DNA of 64,000 bases from Acanthochlamys bracteata. Its lineage: Eukaryota > Streptophyta > Magnoliopsida > Pandanales > Velloziaceae. Numbering within the stretch: the stretch's first letter is position 1; each line of letters opens with the position of its first letter. The notes under the pieces were generated by a model. That model saw only the letters and a list, made by a program, of their open reading frames with translations. It was not told the origin of the DNA and did no database searches. Where the stretch lies: positions 7,425,524 to 7,489,523 of the forward strand of contig CM034132.1 in NCBI GenBank assembly GCA_019914995.1, written 5' to 3'. The translations under genes were made by a program, and so were the position numbers. Positions 1 through 11,215 of the stretch are shown in pieces.

Positions 1-320
1 TTTCATCGCCGCCACGATAGAGCACATCTCCAACCAGTACAGCAATAGTAGACCCACCCGTCCATGTGACAGTTTTTAAAGAGATGAGACCTACGGCAGA
101 GAGTGCAACGAGGGTTTTAGATAGATCGTCGTGGAGATCGCCGACGGCGATGAGTAGGGAAGGTGATGGAAGCCGCGTTGGAGGGGTTGATTGTGATTTT
201 TGAGCAGCGGTGGAGTGGGAAGAATTCAAAGGTAAGAAGAAACCATGACGGAGAAATCAACAAAGGTGTCGACGAATGAAATAGAAGAGATGGTACGTTT
301 CTACACAATGCATCATCCAT
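1..320 (-). pseudogene. Shewanella-like protein phosphatase (SLP2-type) 5' relic, cut by left window edge
   Basis: Read on the minus strand this resembles the N-terminal part of plant SLP2, a PPP-family metallophosphatase. A start ATG at 320-318 opens a reading like the SLP2 N-terminus. The reading shifts frame near 275-285 into a SISFVDTFVDFSV stretch, then shifts again near 235-245 into PLNSSH and on to LLIAVGDLHDDLSKTL and WTGGSTIAVLVGDVLYRGGDE. The family has GDLHG and GDVLDRG at these two metal and phosphate motifs; here one Gly is Asp (about 125-145) and one Asp is Tyr (17-19). Two frameshifts plus two motif changes make a non-functional copy very likely. The rest of the gene, if present, lies left of the window. 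Family assignment rests on recalled motif patterns and is fairly secure. Confidence 0.72.
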
Positions 321-2452
321 TGTTGTTGAAAAGAAACAACAAACTTTTAGAAATTTTTCAGAAAAGAATATTCTTTCTTATTTTTTCTGAGCTGCAAATT
401 TTTCTTTGTTCCAATCAAAGAAGCCCGCTTGCATCGAAAATTTGAGAACTCGGTTGAGCTTGACATGGCTAGGGATAAGATTATGTATTCCCTCAGCAAG
501 TCCGGTGCTGTAATGTCTACCAACATACAGAGAAGCGCATCTAAGCAATACTCGTCGGTGCTCATTGTTGAAGATGGTGAAGAAGTAGTCTACTTTCTGT
601 TGGCAGATCGACCCGCGGTTCAACCGACTGACTCGGCTGGTCAGACCGCGACCCGTCGACCCGGAGAGGTTTTCTGGTCAGCGAACGGTTCGATCCTACC
701 GACACTTCTTTCAGTCCGAACCATATGAACGGAATAAAAATTCCTAGATATCCATCAAAGAGGGACTCTTGCAGCTACGCGATTCGTACAGGGGAGAGTT
801 TTTCTTTCTTTTCTTTATTTTTTTTTCTTTAGGGTGTTTGAGATGAGTGAATCTTTTGCTGGAGAGGTGTGAGGGAATTTTAGACAGCCGTTCAAATGCT
901 TGGCTGGCGTATATTTGACGGGATTTCCTCCGCAATTGAAGAGCTTCCATTAAATCTCTCTACACTTAATTTTTTTCGGAAAGAAGAAACTCAATCTCTT
1001 GGACTGCTTGGGTATTTGAATCTCGGTAGAATTTCTGCCAAGGGGAGAATACAAGAGCTTGGCCACCAGGAGGAAAAGGGCTGGGCGGATAGAGAAAAAA
1101 AACAAAGAACCGAGAGCAGATCTAGAACGAATATCGGAATCGGTGGCCGGAGAGGTTGACAGAGATTGACGGCGGACCACGAATGCAAGCTCTCAGATTT
1201 TATTTTTCTTCTCTTATGTTTATTTCAATAAATTTTAGTATTTGTATTATTAATATGAGTAGTTAAATATTTTGATTGGATTTTGGATGAAATTCTAAGT
1301 TGAATTTGCTTAAATTCTGAACATATTGTATGGAATAATTATTAAATGCACAGCGGATTGTTAATTTTTGTTAACTGAAAGTTAAACTTTGAATTTAAAT
1401 GTTTTATCAATATTAAGTTTGAAATTTGAATTATTTATCTAATTATATTTGCGAAGATCAATCGGAATATAATAAAAGAGTTCAATATTAATAATTATAA
1501 TTAGTATTTTTTGGACTAAAGATAACATGATTGTATTATTCTTTTATTTTGTAATTTTTAATGCATCACTTATTTAATTTTATACTGAAGTGAAGTTAAA
1601 ATCATAATTTGAAATCTGATTTAAAGACTAAACCTAGGTACTAAGTACGAAATTTTCACACTACTCAATAATAAAACTCACACTTACTTATAGATTTAAG
1701 CAAATGATACTAGTGATGGAATGGAATGTAAATTTTCAGTTATATTTTCATCTCTGTTTTCTAAAAGTTTTTACTGTTTTACTCTTTGCGTTTGTTTTTC
1801 ATACATATTTATAGTTTGATTAAAATTCTTCATCCTATTACATAGTCTGTGAGATAAATTTTGAGTTAGAGTTGCTTCAGTCTATATGGATCGAACTTGA
1901 ATTTACTATATAATAGACGACAATCGTATACTTGTGAGATAAATTAGAATATTATTTCTAGATTTATTTAGATGATTTTAGCCATATCAGTTAGACATCA
2001 TCCAATTAGTCTAACTAGACAACTTCTATCGGCAGAAATTCCAGTCAAGTATATAGACGTACTTCCAATTTCTTACCAAGATGACTTCATAGCTAATTAT
2101 ACATCGAAGAGTACTTGGTATATATACAACGAACAGAACAAGAATGAAGCGCTACATATACAACAAGCAAACCAGCAATCACTTTCTCTTTATCTTATAA
2201 TCTTCTCTTTCTTTATTTCTTTCTTTAGAGCTATGTGTTGAAGTAGTTGCAATTGTAGTAGTAGAGCAAGAGCGCTCGTCGCTTTTAGATTTTCGCAGAA
2301 CTGCTTCCGGTAAAAATCGTTTCAACATCTGGAGATGGTCCAAGATCTGTTTAAGATCTCTCCGTAGAGTTTCTACCTTGTAGAAACTGCACTGCTGTTA
2401 TTTTTCTTTGCTTTGTATTTCTTGTATCTTTGTGTGTGGTTGCATGTGACAG
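321..2452. other. Intergenic stretch without a recognisable gene
   Basis: Positions 321-1200 have moderate GC and several short overlapping open frames on both strands, none resembling a known family. From about 1200 to 2240 the sequence is strongly AT-rich with no convincing coding signal. Part of 2240-2452 is probably a remnant of the intron preceding the CSLD relic, because it ends in a pyrimidine-rich stretch and AG. Confidence 0.5.
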
Positions 2453-2900
2453 GCTTTTGATAGTTATCCGGATGGTAGCATTGACATTGTTCTTAGCATC
2501 TTGAATCAAGCATAAGAACGAAGACGCTATCTGCTTACCAGGAAGGTCCGTGGTATGCGAGATCTAGTTTGCATTCTTATAGCTTCTCAACTAACTCCCC
2601 AAGCTCTGCCCTGTCAATCATGCCATCAATCTTACCGTCCTCAAAGAAAACTTCGAGACTCTTAGCCCCAACAACTCCACCAAAAAATCTGATCTTCTGG
2701 GAATCGACATCTTTGTCTCTACCGCCAATTCTGAGAAAAAACCTCCCCTCGTTACCGCCAAACACCATCTCCTCATTCTCACTGCTGACTACCTTGTTGA
2801 AAAGCTTTCTTCTATGTTTTCGATGATGGTGGCGCGCTACTTACCTTAGGAGCGATGGCCGAGGCAGCCAGCTTCGCGAACTTATAGGTATTCGTAGTGC
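2453..2900 (+). pseudogene. Cellulose synthase-like D (CSLD) exon relic
   Basis: The plus-strand reading follows the CSLD region from the first membrane segments into the start of the catalytic loop: LLIVIRMVALTLFLA, then [52 protein letters not shown] and AMAEAASFANL. It starts directly after an intron-like end (AG at 2451-2452), so this looks like a genomic copy rather than a retrocopy. In-frame stops lie at 2502, 2565, 2580, 2592 and 2885; those at 2565, 2580 and 2885 replace the tryptophans expected in CSLD (TGG to TAG) and 2592 replaces a glutamine. A frameshift near 2806-2815 interrupts the [11 protein letters not shown] region, where FDDGGALLT follows in another frame. Homology ends near 2900. 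CSLD proteins are Golgi beta-glycan synthases; this copy cannot make one. Confidence 0.8.
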
Positions 2901-4093
2901 CTGCATTTTCTTGTTGCCAAAATAGTATTATGGATACTTATCTCATTTTGATATTCGTGGATGACCATCAAGCGGATGTTATGTTTCTTTTGTTGATTTG
3001 GTATTGTTTCACTTTCATTTGATGAGATTTTATCTTCGTTATATTAGCTAGTCTTAGATTTGCCTTCATATATTTTTCCAACTTGAGCCAAATTTTTTTT
3101 GCTGTGGAATTGAAAATAAATATAATTATATTATTCAAAATTTAAAGCACGATATAATAATTCCAAAACATAAGAATTCAATGAAGAAAAGTTTTATTTC
3201 TGAAATTTGCATTGTAGGTTTATTTCCATCTTTGACGATCTTACACAAATAATAATTTTGTGCATTAATGAAGTAATTATTCCAATGTCTGTAATTATTT
3301 TCATGGTGAACAGTCGAGTGATCTTCTTTCTTTTTTAATGAAGTTTGAGCTTGCCATATGATTTTTTTAAACTTTCTAAAATTTTAAATTAATTCTATAG
3401 AAAGTTATAAGATTTATTAAAAAATATAAAATAAAAAGTTGATAAAAAGCATTTTAGGTTGCCAAACAGCCCCTAATTCTTTAGTGATCTAAACCATTTT
3501 CCTATACGAAGCATGCTTCTTTCATTGCAATGGGCCAAACTAAGGCCCAACAACTATTTTAACTTTGTGTCGTTGTTTTCTGCATTTGTACGTATTTGCC
3601 ACTGATCAAACTTGTATTTGTAGCTGCTTTCTTGCTCATTTCTCCAACTTGTCTTTATTACTATTATTCACAAATTTTAAGACAAGTTCAGCTCATTAAC
3701 ATGAGAAATTAATAAAAGAGTATGGCATAAAGATATTATCAATTTATATAATTATATGTTTTTCATTAAGCAATCTAAAACGATCACTTAATTGTTGTTG
3801 TTGCCGCTGCTGTCAGTGTCATGCAAAACTTGAAGTATTATGCTGCATTTTTTGTACAAGACATTGGTCTCAGTTCACATACTTTCAAAATCTTTGCTCT
3901 TCTGTAATCGTAGTATTGCAATACTTGTGAAAACATTTCTCTGTTATATACATGGTTATTCCAAATTATATAACAACACTCAAGTTCAACTCTGTAAAAT
4001 ACCAAATAAATCAATCCAATTACGGGAATAACGTCATGTTCATTCCAAAGCATGAACAAACATCAAGATGTGTCTCAGAAAAGGTTTAGAACT
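2901..4093. other. AT-rich intergenic region
   Basis: No gene seen. Positions about 3355-3475 resemble one half of the AT-rich Tourist-like MITE family found elsewhere in the window, ending in a GCCAAACAGCCCC-type terminus near 3470. The last few hundred bases are probably the 3' flank of the minus-strand AWPM-19-like gene. Confidence 0.4.
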
Positions 4094-4915
4094 TCATATC
4101 CTTGGTCTGGTAGGATGAGCAGGTGTTGTGTGATAAGCTGAAGGAAGAACTACAGGGTCTGCTCTTCCATGAATGGCCGCAGTGTATATCAGCTGCGTAA
4201 TCGTCAGGATTATCAGAAAAGCCTCCATTGTTTTCTGCGACTCACAAGCGTTAAATTGTTCATGAGTTTACTTTTATTACATCTATCAGCATATGGAGGA
4301 AAAGTTAAATTAACTTCTGTAATATCTTACCAAGCGTGCATTCCTTTTTCCGATCTCTATTTCTTTCCATGCCAACCTGCCAATAGACAAAAGCATACAT
4401 TTTAGCTTCAGAAATAAAGCTGCTAATCACAAGTTTTTGCTAACACACCCCATAGCGAGTAGAGTAAGCGTCCATGCGATGATAGCAGAAGACACGGCAG
4501 CATGCATGCTATCTTGATTCCAGAAACGAATGTGGTTAAGCCCAGCAATTGCTGATGCGGCTCCTACAACTCCTGCTATCAGTGCAGAAGTTACAAAGAA
4601 TCCCGTCGCCGAATTTCCAATAGGAAAGAAAATTGGCCTGAAATGCGCAGGGAGCACTAACTCTGGCCCTGCATTTTCAATTAGTAGAGCAGTAGTTACT
4701 ATTTTGTCTCTAGTCTTTCGCTAAAGAATACAAAAATAAACAAGTGGAAAAAAAAAGGCTTAATTGCTCTTGTATATCGGACCTATAATGAAGCCACGAT
4801 CGATGGCGACATTGAGAGCCCATCCTGCAATGGCTGCTACAATAATATACATGCAAAGATTGAGGAAAAGGAGTAAAGATGCGACAGGCTTCATTGTCCT
4901 CATTGCCATTGCCAT
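4094..4915 (-). CDS. AWPM-19-like (PM19L) membrane protein, four exons, 179 aa
   Basis: A complete four-exon gene can be assembled on the minus strand: exons 4915-4783, 4668-4449, 4376-4331 and 4234-4094, with GT/AG at every junction, an uninterrupted frame across all joins and a TGA stop at 4096-4094. The 179-residue product begins MAMAMRTMKPVASLLLFLNL and contains the family-typical segments GFIIGPELVLPAHF, FPIGNSATGFFVT, AGLNHIRFW, AWTLTLLAMGLAWKEIEIGK and TMEAFLIILTITQLIYTAA. About four hydrophobic segments are visible (roughly residues 11-31, 60-82, 100-120 and 136-156). AWPM-19/PM19 proteins are small plasma-membrane proteins linked to ABA, osmotic and cold responses in other plants; the biochemical role is debated. 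No damage is visible, so this is probably functional. Confidence 0.93.
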
Positions 4916-7869
4916 CTTCTAATTAAGATTATGAAATTTTCTCCTTTTTCAAGTCAAAAGATGAAGAGATTGTTTTTATGGACTTCGAAAACAAGGCTGT
5001 TAACTTAAATAGTTTTGGTACAAAAGGGTTTAATTTTGATTTGTTCTTTTCTTGAACCAGTTGGAGGGGATAAGGGGTGTAAAGGAAAAGAAACTTTGCA
5101 TATAAGAAAAGCAGCTGAGGCAAACTGGTTGGTGAAAGCATCGATATTCCAAATGCAAGACCTTTCTTTATTTATAATCAGCTTATTTGAAAACCTTACC
5201 TGCAGGTGGAGATTGTCTTCCATCAGCTTTGGTTTCACTAGTGTTGAAGTTAACAATATTCTTTTCTTGTTTCTAGGCTATTGGATGGGAATAGCAATCT
5301 CATTTTCCGTTCATATAGATCTTACTGTGACTCTTTTAAACTTATTTCCCTTCCCCTTAAATGAGCATTGGTGAATTAAACAAACCGAAGCATAGACAAA
5401 GAGATGGAGAATTCACCATGGTTGGTATGCATCAACAACGCAGAGGTCTATAAGAGAACTCCAAAGTAGTTTTCTATGTGCCTCAATACAACATCAATCA
5501 TATTCACTCTAATCTCTATCATTAAGAATGACAAGAGTCATCGCACTTGCGCCTATCTGTATGTTTTCACCCACTATTCGATTTTGTAGCCTAACATATA
5601 ACCCGGCATTTTTTTGGAGTCCGAATCAAGCTTAAAATTGATTTTAGGGCGTGTTTCAAATGCCCGTAACTCCACTTTTTTTCGTCAGATTTTGAGTTCC
5701 GAACAGTTCATATATTTCAGTTACACAAGAAATTCAGAACTCCACTTTCACATACACATACAGGACTCCAGTTTTAGTTTTTTTATTTGCACATTTCTCA
5801 ATATAATTATATCTTTCAATTTTTAACACACTTTTAAGAATTATTGAAACACAAACATTGAACTTTACTTCTATTTTATTTTTCAAGAAACTCTATTTTA
5901 ATAATTTTTACTTTCATAAAACTAAGTTACATGCATTTAAAATACGACCTTAATCACCACCAACGAGACATTCAATCGCATTCACTATACATGAAACTCA
6001 ACCCTATATGGTTTTCATGTTTGGGCCCAGGCCCAAAATCCATTTAGCACCCATGTGTAAGGGAAGAGAGAGATTATTCAGCTGTGTATGTGTGTACATA
6101 TTAGAGATGTGTCGCACTCCTTTATTCACTTCTAATATAAATACTTTAAGAATTATTTGGATTCTTCTTTTCATCCAAACAGTAAAACATATAGGATTTG
6201 TCAAAGTACAAAGCATGTGTTATACCTTAATGTTTAGAAAGATTATTAGATACTCCCGAATATGTGCTGCTTATAATTATATGGCAAAATCATTATCTAA
6301 TATGAAGTATTACATGGTTAATTTGATATATAATGAAAAAGAGCACATACATCACAAGTAGAAAGTAGCTAACAATTTCTGAGAGTCCTAATAAACTTAA
6401 GGGATACTTACCCAACTATCTTAACCCAAATGCAACTGTCTTCAGCTTGAAGTGACAACTTGCAAAACTTTTGAAAATTTTCCATCCAGACCAAAGCACA
6501 AAAGCATGTTGAAAGTTCACAATTATGTTAGGATTTTCTTTTCTTGGATAATTGATGTTGCTTGTAATTTTTTCTTCTTCCTAAAATTGGAGATTTTACG
6601 AACATGGACTACCTAATGAATATGCATCTCTTTGCTGCTATGGTTATCTTGCTGTATCACCTAACAGCAGTGTTCTAGCTTGACTCTGTCATTGACGTGC
6701 TATGTTTGGTATACTTACTTTCCCCTTTATCCAAAACTCGGAGCAAATAAATAGTTAATTATGAGAGAGAGAATCATTAGCAGAAGTCAAAGTCCAGATT
6801 GTACAGGTTGAGACTGAGAGAGTAGATTAGTTTGGGGTTGGTATTCAGTTGTGTACATGGTTGACACTTTTTTGAGAAGTCAAAAACACATGAATGTCAT
6901 GAACGGCTGCTGCACCAAAAGGCATGCAATTGCAAGCTGGTCAACCGCCAAAAAGGTTTTCTAGTTAAAGAGATTTCAATAATTAAGGTCAACACCTAAA
7001 GCTTTTCTAGAAGCAAGACAGCAATACAAGGAAAGGTGTGCCTACTTTTCTTGCTTGTTATTTCAAAACATTCATAATAAGTTCCCGCGATCCGATGACG
7101 ATCTAATTGACGATCAATTGTAATTTTAGGAGTAGTGCTATAGGCCAAACATTATCATCTAAATTATAACGTATTCATTAATAGTTATCAGTTATGAACA
7201 TAAATAATGATGGTGGCATTCAGATAAAAATCATGTATATTTCTAGTAAATCCGTTCAATTGAAATTGCTTTGGTAAGATTGTTTTCGCAATCAGAAGAT
7301 AAAGTGCTATAGTTATTGAATCGATAGCTAGATTTAAACTGAGTCTTCCGAGAATTCTGAAAATAGGAAACATTCTATGCTGCTAACGCCACTTCGTTGT
7401 TAAATATTTAGCGCTGCAGATATTAGTAATGTTAAATGCAATGGATCGTTTACGAATTGACTACGGATGAGGAAACAGTCATATGTCATTACCACGGGGA
7501 TTTCTTCAAACTTTTCCCAAGTTTAATTAAAAAAAATGCTACTTGAAATCTAGTAGTCTTATAAACTTTATCCCTCGGTTAATCAGTACCTGTCTAGAAT
7601 CATAAAATTCTTCTTCCATGGCGTGGTTAGTTGAGTCTCTACATATACTAATATTAACCTAGTACTAGTAGAAAGGAAAGGATGCTAAAGTCAATAGTAA
7701 TCCTTTAGTGGTTGTTACTTGTTAGAAATTATCAAGTCAATCCTTTTTTATCTTCTTCTGTTCACCAACTACCTAATTGCAGTTGTTGCTCCATAAAAAA
7801 ACTCCCCCTTTAGTTCCTTTTCGCTACAGGCATATGCTTGCTTTGTAATGTAAGACCTTCTATGTTTAA
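4916..7869. other. Intergenic region upstream of the AWPM-19-like gene
   Basis: No gene recognised. A TATA-like TATTTAAG reading on the minus strand near 5004-5012 lies about 90 bp upstream of the AWPM-19-like start and may be its promoter. Positions about 5645-5860 are bounded by GTGTTTCAAA and TTGAAACAC, possibly an old MITE. The remainder is AT-rich with only short random frames. Confidence 0.4.
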
Positions 7870-8103
7870 GAGTGCCTTTAGGAAAACATTTCCCACACCT
7901 GATTTTTAATTTTCTATTTCATATTTTTTAATATATATTTTATAAATATTTAAAATTTTAGAAGTGTAAAAAAATTATAGTGAGATTTTTTTATTATATA
8001 TTTTTATTATTTTTTTAATTAAAAAGTAGAGCTCGTTTTTTTTATAAAAAAAAATTTTCTATTTTAAAAAAATTTTATTTTATAAACACTACTAAACATT
8101 CTC
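7870..8103. mobile_element. AT-rich Tourist-like MITE with TAA target duplication
   Basis: A 234-bp very AT-rich element bounded by GAGTGCCTTTAGG and CTAAACATTCTC, with TAA directly outside both ends (7867-7869 and 8104-8106). Outer ends and interior match the larger family in this window (copies at 8246, 31063, 50176 and 55926). A 3-bp TAA/TTA duplication points to the PIF/Harbinger (Tourist) type; the family assignment is an inference. Confidence 0.6.
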
Positions 8104-8245
8104 TAAGACCTAAATCCTAAGTAACCAATCGATGTTGTATTCGTTGTAAAGACTAAAGAGGCAATGGAAAGAGATTAGAACAGATGATGTAAGCGATGAT
8201 ATGATATCGTTGGCGTTCGAATCATGACTAGTTTGTGTAATATAA

Positions 8246-8496
8246 GAGGACGTTTGATAGTGCTTATGAAATAAAATTTTTTTAAATAAAAAATATTTTT
8301 ATTTTTTTTGAAAAAATAAGTTTTATTTTTTTATTTTAAAAAAAATAATAAAAATATATAATAAAAAGATTTTATGATGTAGAATTTTTACTTTTTAAAT
8401 TTTTAAATAAATTTTTTAAATATTTATAAAATATATATTAAAAAATATAAAAAAATTTAAAAAGTAGTATTTGAAAACGCTAAACCAAACGGGGCC
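8246..8496. mobile_element. AT-rich Tourist-like MITE with TAA target duplication
   Basis: A 251-bp element starting GAGGACGTTTGATAGTGC and ending CCAAACGGGGCC, flanked on both sides by TAA (8243-8245 and 8497-8499). The interior is a palindrome-like mixture of A and T runs with no coding capacity. Same family as 7870-8103, in close succession. Confidence 0.68.
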
Positions 8497-8499
8497 TAA

Positions 8500-9582
8500 G
8501 AATTTAGTTTGAACTGAGACTATCAAAGTGTTTGTGCTTTTTATCATGAGATCTGAAAGGATCAATGCTTGCTTCAACACCATAGGGTGGTCCAAGAGCA
8601 CTTGTATATGAAGCTACTCGAAGAAGAGAAGATTACTCGCACTGCTACATCGGTACAAAATCATTTATATTATAAATTTTATAAGTTTAATTCATTTTAA
8701 CAAGACATCCTCAATATGGTGCTTATAACGACTGTTGATTATTTGATAAAAAAGAGACGTTATCCTTTCCAAAGGGATGGTCGGTGGTTCGAAAGTCCTG
8801 CCTGCAATACTGGTTGCTTCAAGTTAAACGAAGGGTTTTATATTTATTCGGTTGATATCTTTACCAACCGAATCTTTTTGATGAATTTTCGATCTCATCA
8901 GTTGTACTACTAGATTCTAATGTATGTAAAAGAAGGTTTCTCATGACTGTGTACATTGCTTACTAATTCAAATTAAACAAGTCACATTACGTAATATTCT
9001 GGATAAACAAGGAGCAAGAAGCTTCTTAATTATCTTTTCACAAGCTAACTGGTACATCGTTGTTTTAATTATTTATATTTGATTCATATATGGAGCCAAC
9101 AATGTTTTCGTTCCACGTGGGAAGTAACGAAGCAACCACGTCTAGAATGTTGCGGAACGCAGTATCCACTTAACAATTTTCAGATTATAACACAAAATCT
9201 TTTCTCAGCTATAATAGTTTCTTTTAATTCAGCATCCAACACTTGTCTGCTTTGCGAGTTCAATACTTGTTTCCACTTCATTGATATCCTCCAAAAAAAC
9301 CATTAATTTCATGCTGTCTGCTATCCAGATGACTCAATATAGAGTCGTGGTAGTGGGCTGCTTCTGTTATTTCTAAGGTTTCCACATCAGCTGGCTAGAA
9401 ACATTAAAGAGATTAGTGTTCGTAACCTGTTTATTATATCTCTTGGTTGGCTTAGGATATTCGAATTTTTAGCCTGACGAATGGCATCCTCCAAAGCAAA
9501 CCGATTGGTGTAAGACATAGTAATGCATGTAGTGCAAGACGAGCTTTGCCAAAGAATATCAAATATCAATCGAGCTAGCTAG
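8500..9582. other. Intergenic region downstream of the first MAPKKK gene
   Basis: No gene recognised. The part nearest 9582 is presumably the 3' untranslated and terminator region of the minus-strand kinase. Confidence 0.4.
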
Positions 9583-11040
9583 CTAGAAATAAGAACAGAA
9601 AGAAACAGAAAAAAGAAGTGTAGAAAACCAAAAACAGAAACAATAAACAGTTGTTGCACAAAATTTATTATTATTATCATTTGAGTGGTGTTTTGATTTT
9701 ACATTGCAGTGAAAATGATAATTGTCACTGAAGTCCTTACACAACCAGATAAAATTTTCACTTTCTACTGTTTGTGGGGAATCAACAAATCCGTTAGTGC
9801 TACTGTTACTACTATAGGAATCTTGGAACCAAAACTCCTCTGGTTGCAGAAGATGCTGATCTTCTCTAGAAGTGAACTCTGCGCTCCTCTGTTTTGTTGT
9901 TGTTCTGCTGCTGCTGGAAACTGAAGCAATCAGTGATGCATCGGAGAATCCATTTTCATTGGCGAGAATCAGAATCCTCTCCGCTTCTTCTTCAGAATTT
10001 ACGCTGCTGTTTGTATCGGAAGATCTCACTGTGATCCAACCACTGTTCTCCTCCCACGCCCAATCGATGAATTGATCAGAAGAGGCATTGGTTTCTCTTG
10101 TTGCGAGCTGACTAATTCTTTCAAATGCATAATGAAAATCTTGGATGCATTCATCTTCTTCTTCGTCCTCTGTCATTGAATCCCAGATATCCTGATCCAG
10201 AACTGTCTTTGGAGAGACCCAATTCGATAATTTCACGGAAGAAAAATCAGCGGTGACAAACGGGTGCATCAGCAGCTGATCTGCAGTCCACCTCTGTTTC
10301 GGGTCTCTCTTCAAGCACTTGTCAAGGAAATCCTTTCCTTCCTCAGAAATCCAGCAGGGAACCTCTGGCACACTGTTGCCAAATGCGATCTCATGAACAG
10401 CTGCGATCGGGTCAACGAAATCAGGCCAGGGTGGTCGACCAGTTGCCATCTCAATTACCGTGCAGCCGAGCGCCCATATATCCGCTTCAGTCCCTTGCTT
10501 ATCTCCCCGTGCCACTTCGGGTGCCATGAACAGCGGCGTGCCACGCACAGATTTATCCCACTGCTCGTCGAGTTCCCACTTCGCGCACCCGAAATCTCCC
10601 AGCATAGCTCTGTTGTCGGAGCCGATTAGTACGTTCGTTGCCTTCACGTCGCAGTGGACAAGCCCGATACCGTGGAGATACGTCAGACCATGCACAACAT
10701 CCCTTGCACGCGATCGGATCAAAGATTCATCATTGTCCATGATGAGACGGCCTTTAGCTTTGATCTCGTCGGCAAGCGATCCTCCTGCTGCATACTCCAT
10801 GAAGAGATTGAACTCACTATAATCCACAGAGGCTTCGAAACCCAAATAAGAGACCACGTACGGAGAGCTCAGAGAAGAAAGAATTCTTTTCTCCCTCTGA
10901 AGCAGTGAAGAACAAGAGAGCCCTGCTGCCGATGACTTAACCGCGAACGGCACCGGATAAGATGGAGATGTTGCAAGCCATACGGTTGCTGTAGAACCGC
11001 GACCTAAAGCTCGAGCTTTGCTCCACGATCCAACTACCAT
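9583..11040 (-). CDS. MAPKKK17/18-like protein kinase (paralogue A), intronless, 485 aa
   Basis: An uninterrupted 485-residue reading begins at the ATG at 11040-11038. A protein kinase domain fills about residues 6-265: glycine loop GRGSTATVW (13-21), ATP-site lysine K35 in FAVK, helix-C glutamate E50, catalytic HCDVK (129-133), DFG at 149-151 and GTPLFMAPE (167-175). The HCD variant of HRD is normal for plant MEKK-type kinases of the MAPKKK15-20 group. An acidic segment (DSMTEDEEEDE) and a Ser/Asn-rich tail follow. In Arabidopsis, MAPKKK17/18 act in an ABA-induced MAP kinase cascade upstream of MKK3. The last 25 or so residues are Cys/Phe-rich and hydrophobic, which is unusual and may be a tail anchor or read-through past a lost stop. 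A close paralogue lies at 22752-24203. Confidence 0.93.
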   Translation of the reverse strand: MVVGSWSKARALGRGSTATVWLATSPSYPVPFAVKSSAAGLSCSSLLQREKRILSSLSSPYVVSYLGFEASVDYSEFNLFMEYAAGGSLADEIKAKGRLIMDNDESLIRSRARDVVHGLTYLHGIGLVHCDVKATNVLIGSDNRAMLGDFGCAKWELDEQWDKSVRGTPLFMAPEVARGDKQGTEADIWALGCTVIEMATGRPPWPDFVDPIAAVHEIAFGNSVPEVPCWISEEGKDFLDKCLKRDPKQRWTADQLLMHPFVTADFSSVKLSNWVSPKTVLDQDIWDSMTEDEEEDECIQDFHYAFERISQLATRETNASSDQFIDWAWEENSGWITVRSSDTNSSVNSEEEAERILILANENGFSDASLIASVSSSSRTTTKQRSAEFTSREDQHLLQPEEFWFQDSYSSNSSTNGFVDSPQTVESENFIWLCKDFSDNYHFHCNVKSKHHSNDNNNKFCATTVYCFCFWFSTLLFSVSFCSYF

Positions 11041-11153
11041 TGTTATTAAGAAAGAAATGAATTGAAGCTTCCTCTGGTTAGTTTCTTTTGGTGAGCTTTG
11101 TTGTTGGTGTGTTTGGCGTTGAGGTGATGAAGAGAGGAAATAGGGAGGTAGTG

Positions 11154-11161
11154 TTTATATA
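11154..11161 (-). promoter_or_regulatory. TATA box of MAPKKK paralogue A
   Basis: TATATAAA on the minus strand, about 115 bp upstream of the kinase start codon, which would leave a normal plant 5' untranslated leader. It is the best TATA match in the immediate upstream region. Confidence 0.6.
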
Positions 11162-11208
11162 GAGGTGGTTTTCTTTGGGTTGAGAATTAGTTGTAGTTAA
11201 AAGTTAGG

Positions 11209-11215
11209 ACGTGGC
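11209..11215 (+). promoter_or_regulatory. ABRE-type element (ACGTGGC) upstream of MAPKKK paralogue A
   Basis: The core ACGTGGC is the classical ABA-response element bound by bZIP factors (ABF/AREB). It lies about 50 bp beyond the TATA box, within the core promoter. The MAPKKK17/18 group is ABA-induced in Arabidopsis, so the site fits the gene; a single short motif is weak evidence alone. Confidence 0.5.

Noticed and set aside
8716-8830. tRNA-like GGTTCGAAAGTCC (B-box resemblance)
   Set aside because: No matching A box, acceptor stem or cloverleaf could be formed; a SINE is possible but unsupported.
10264-10908. Frames of 84-121 residues antisense to kinase A
   Set aside because: Shadow frames of a strongly coding region; similar ones appear antisense to kinase B.
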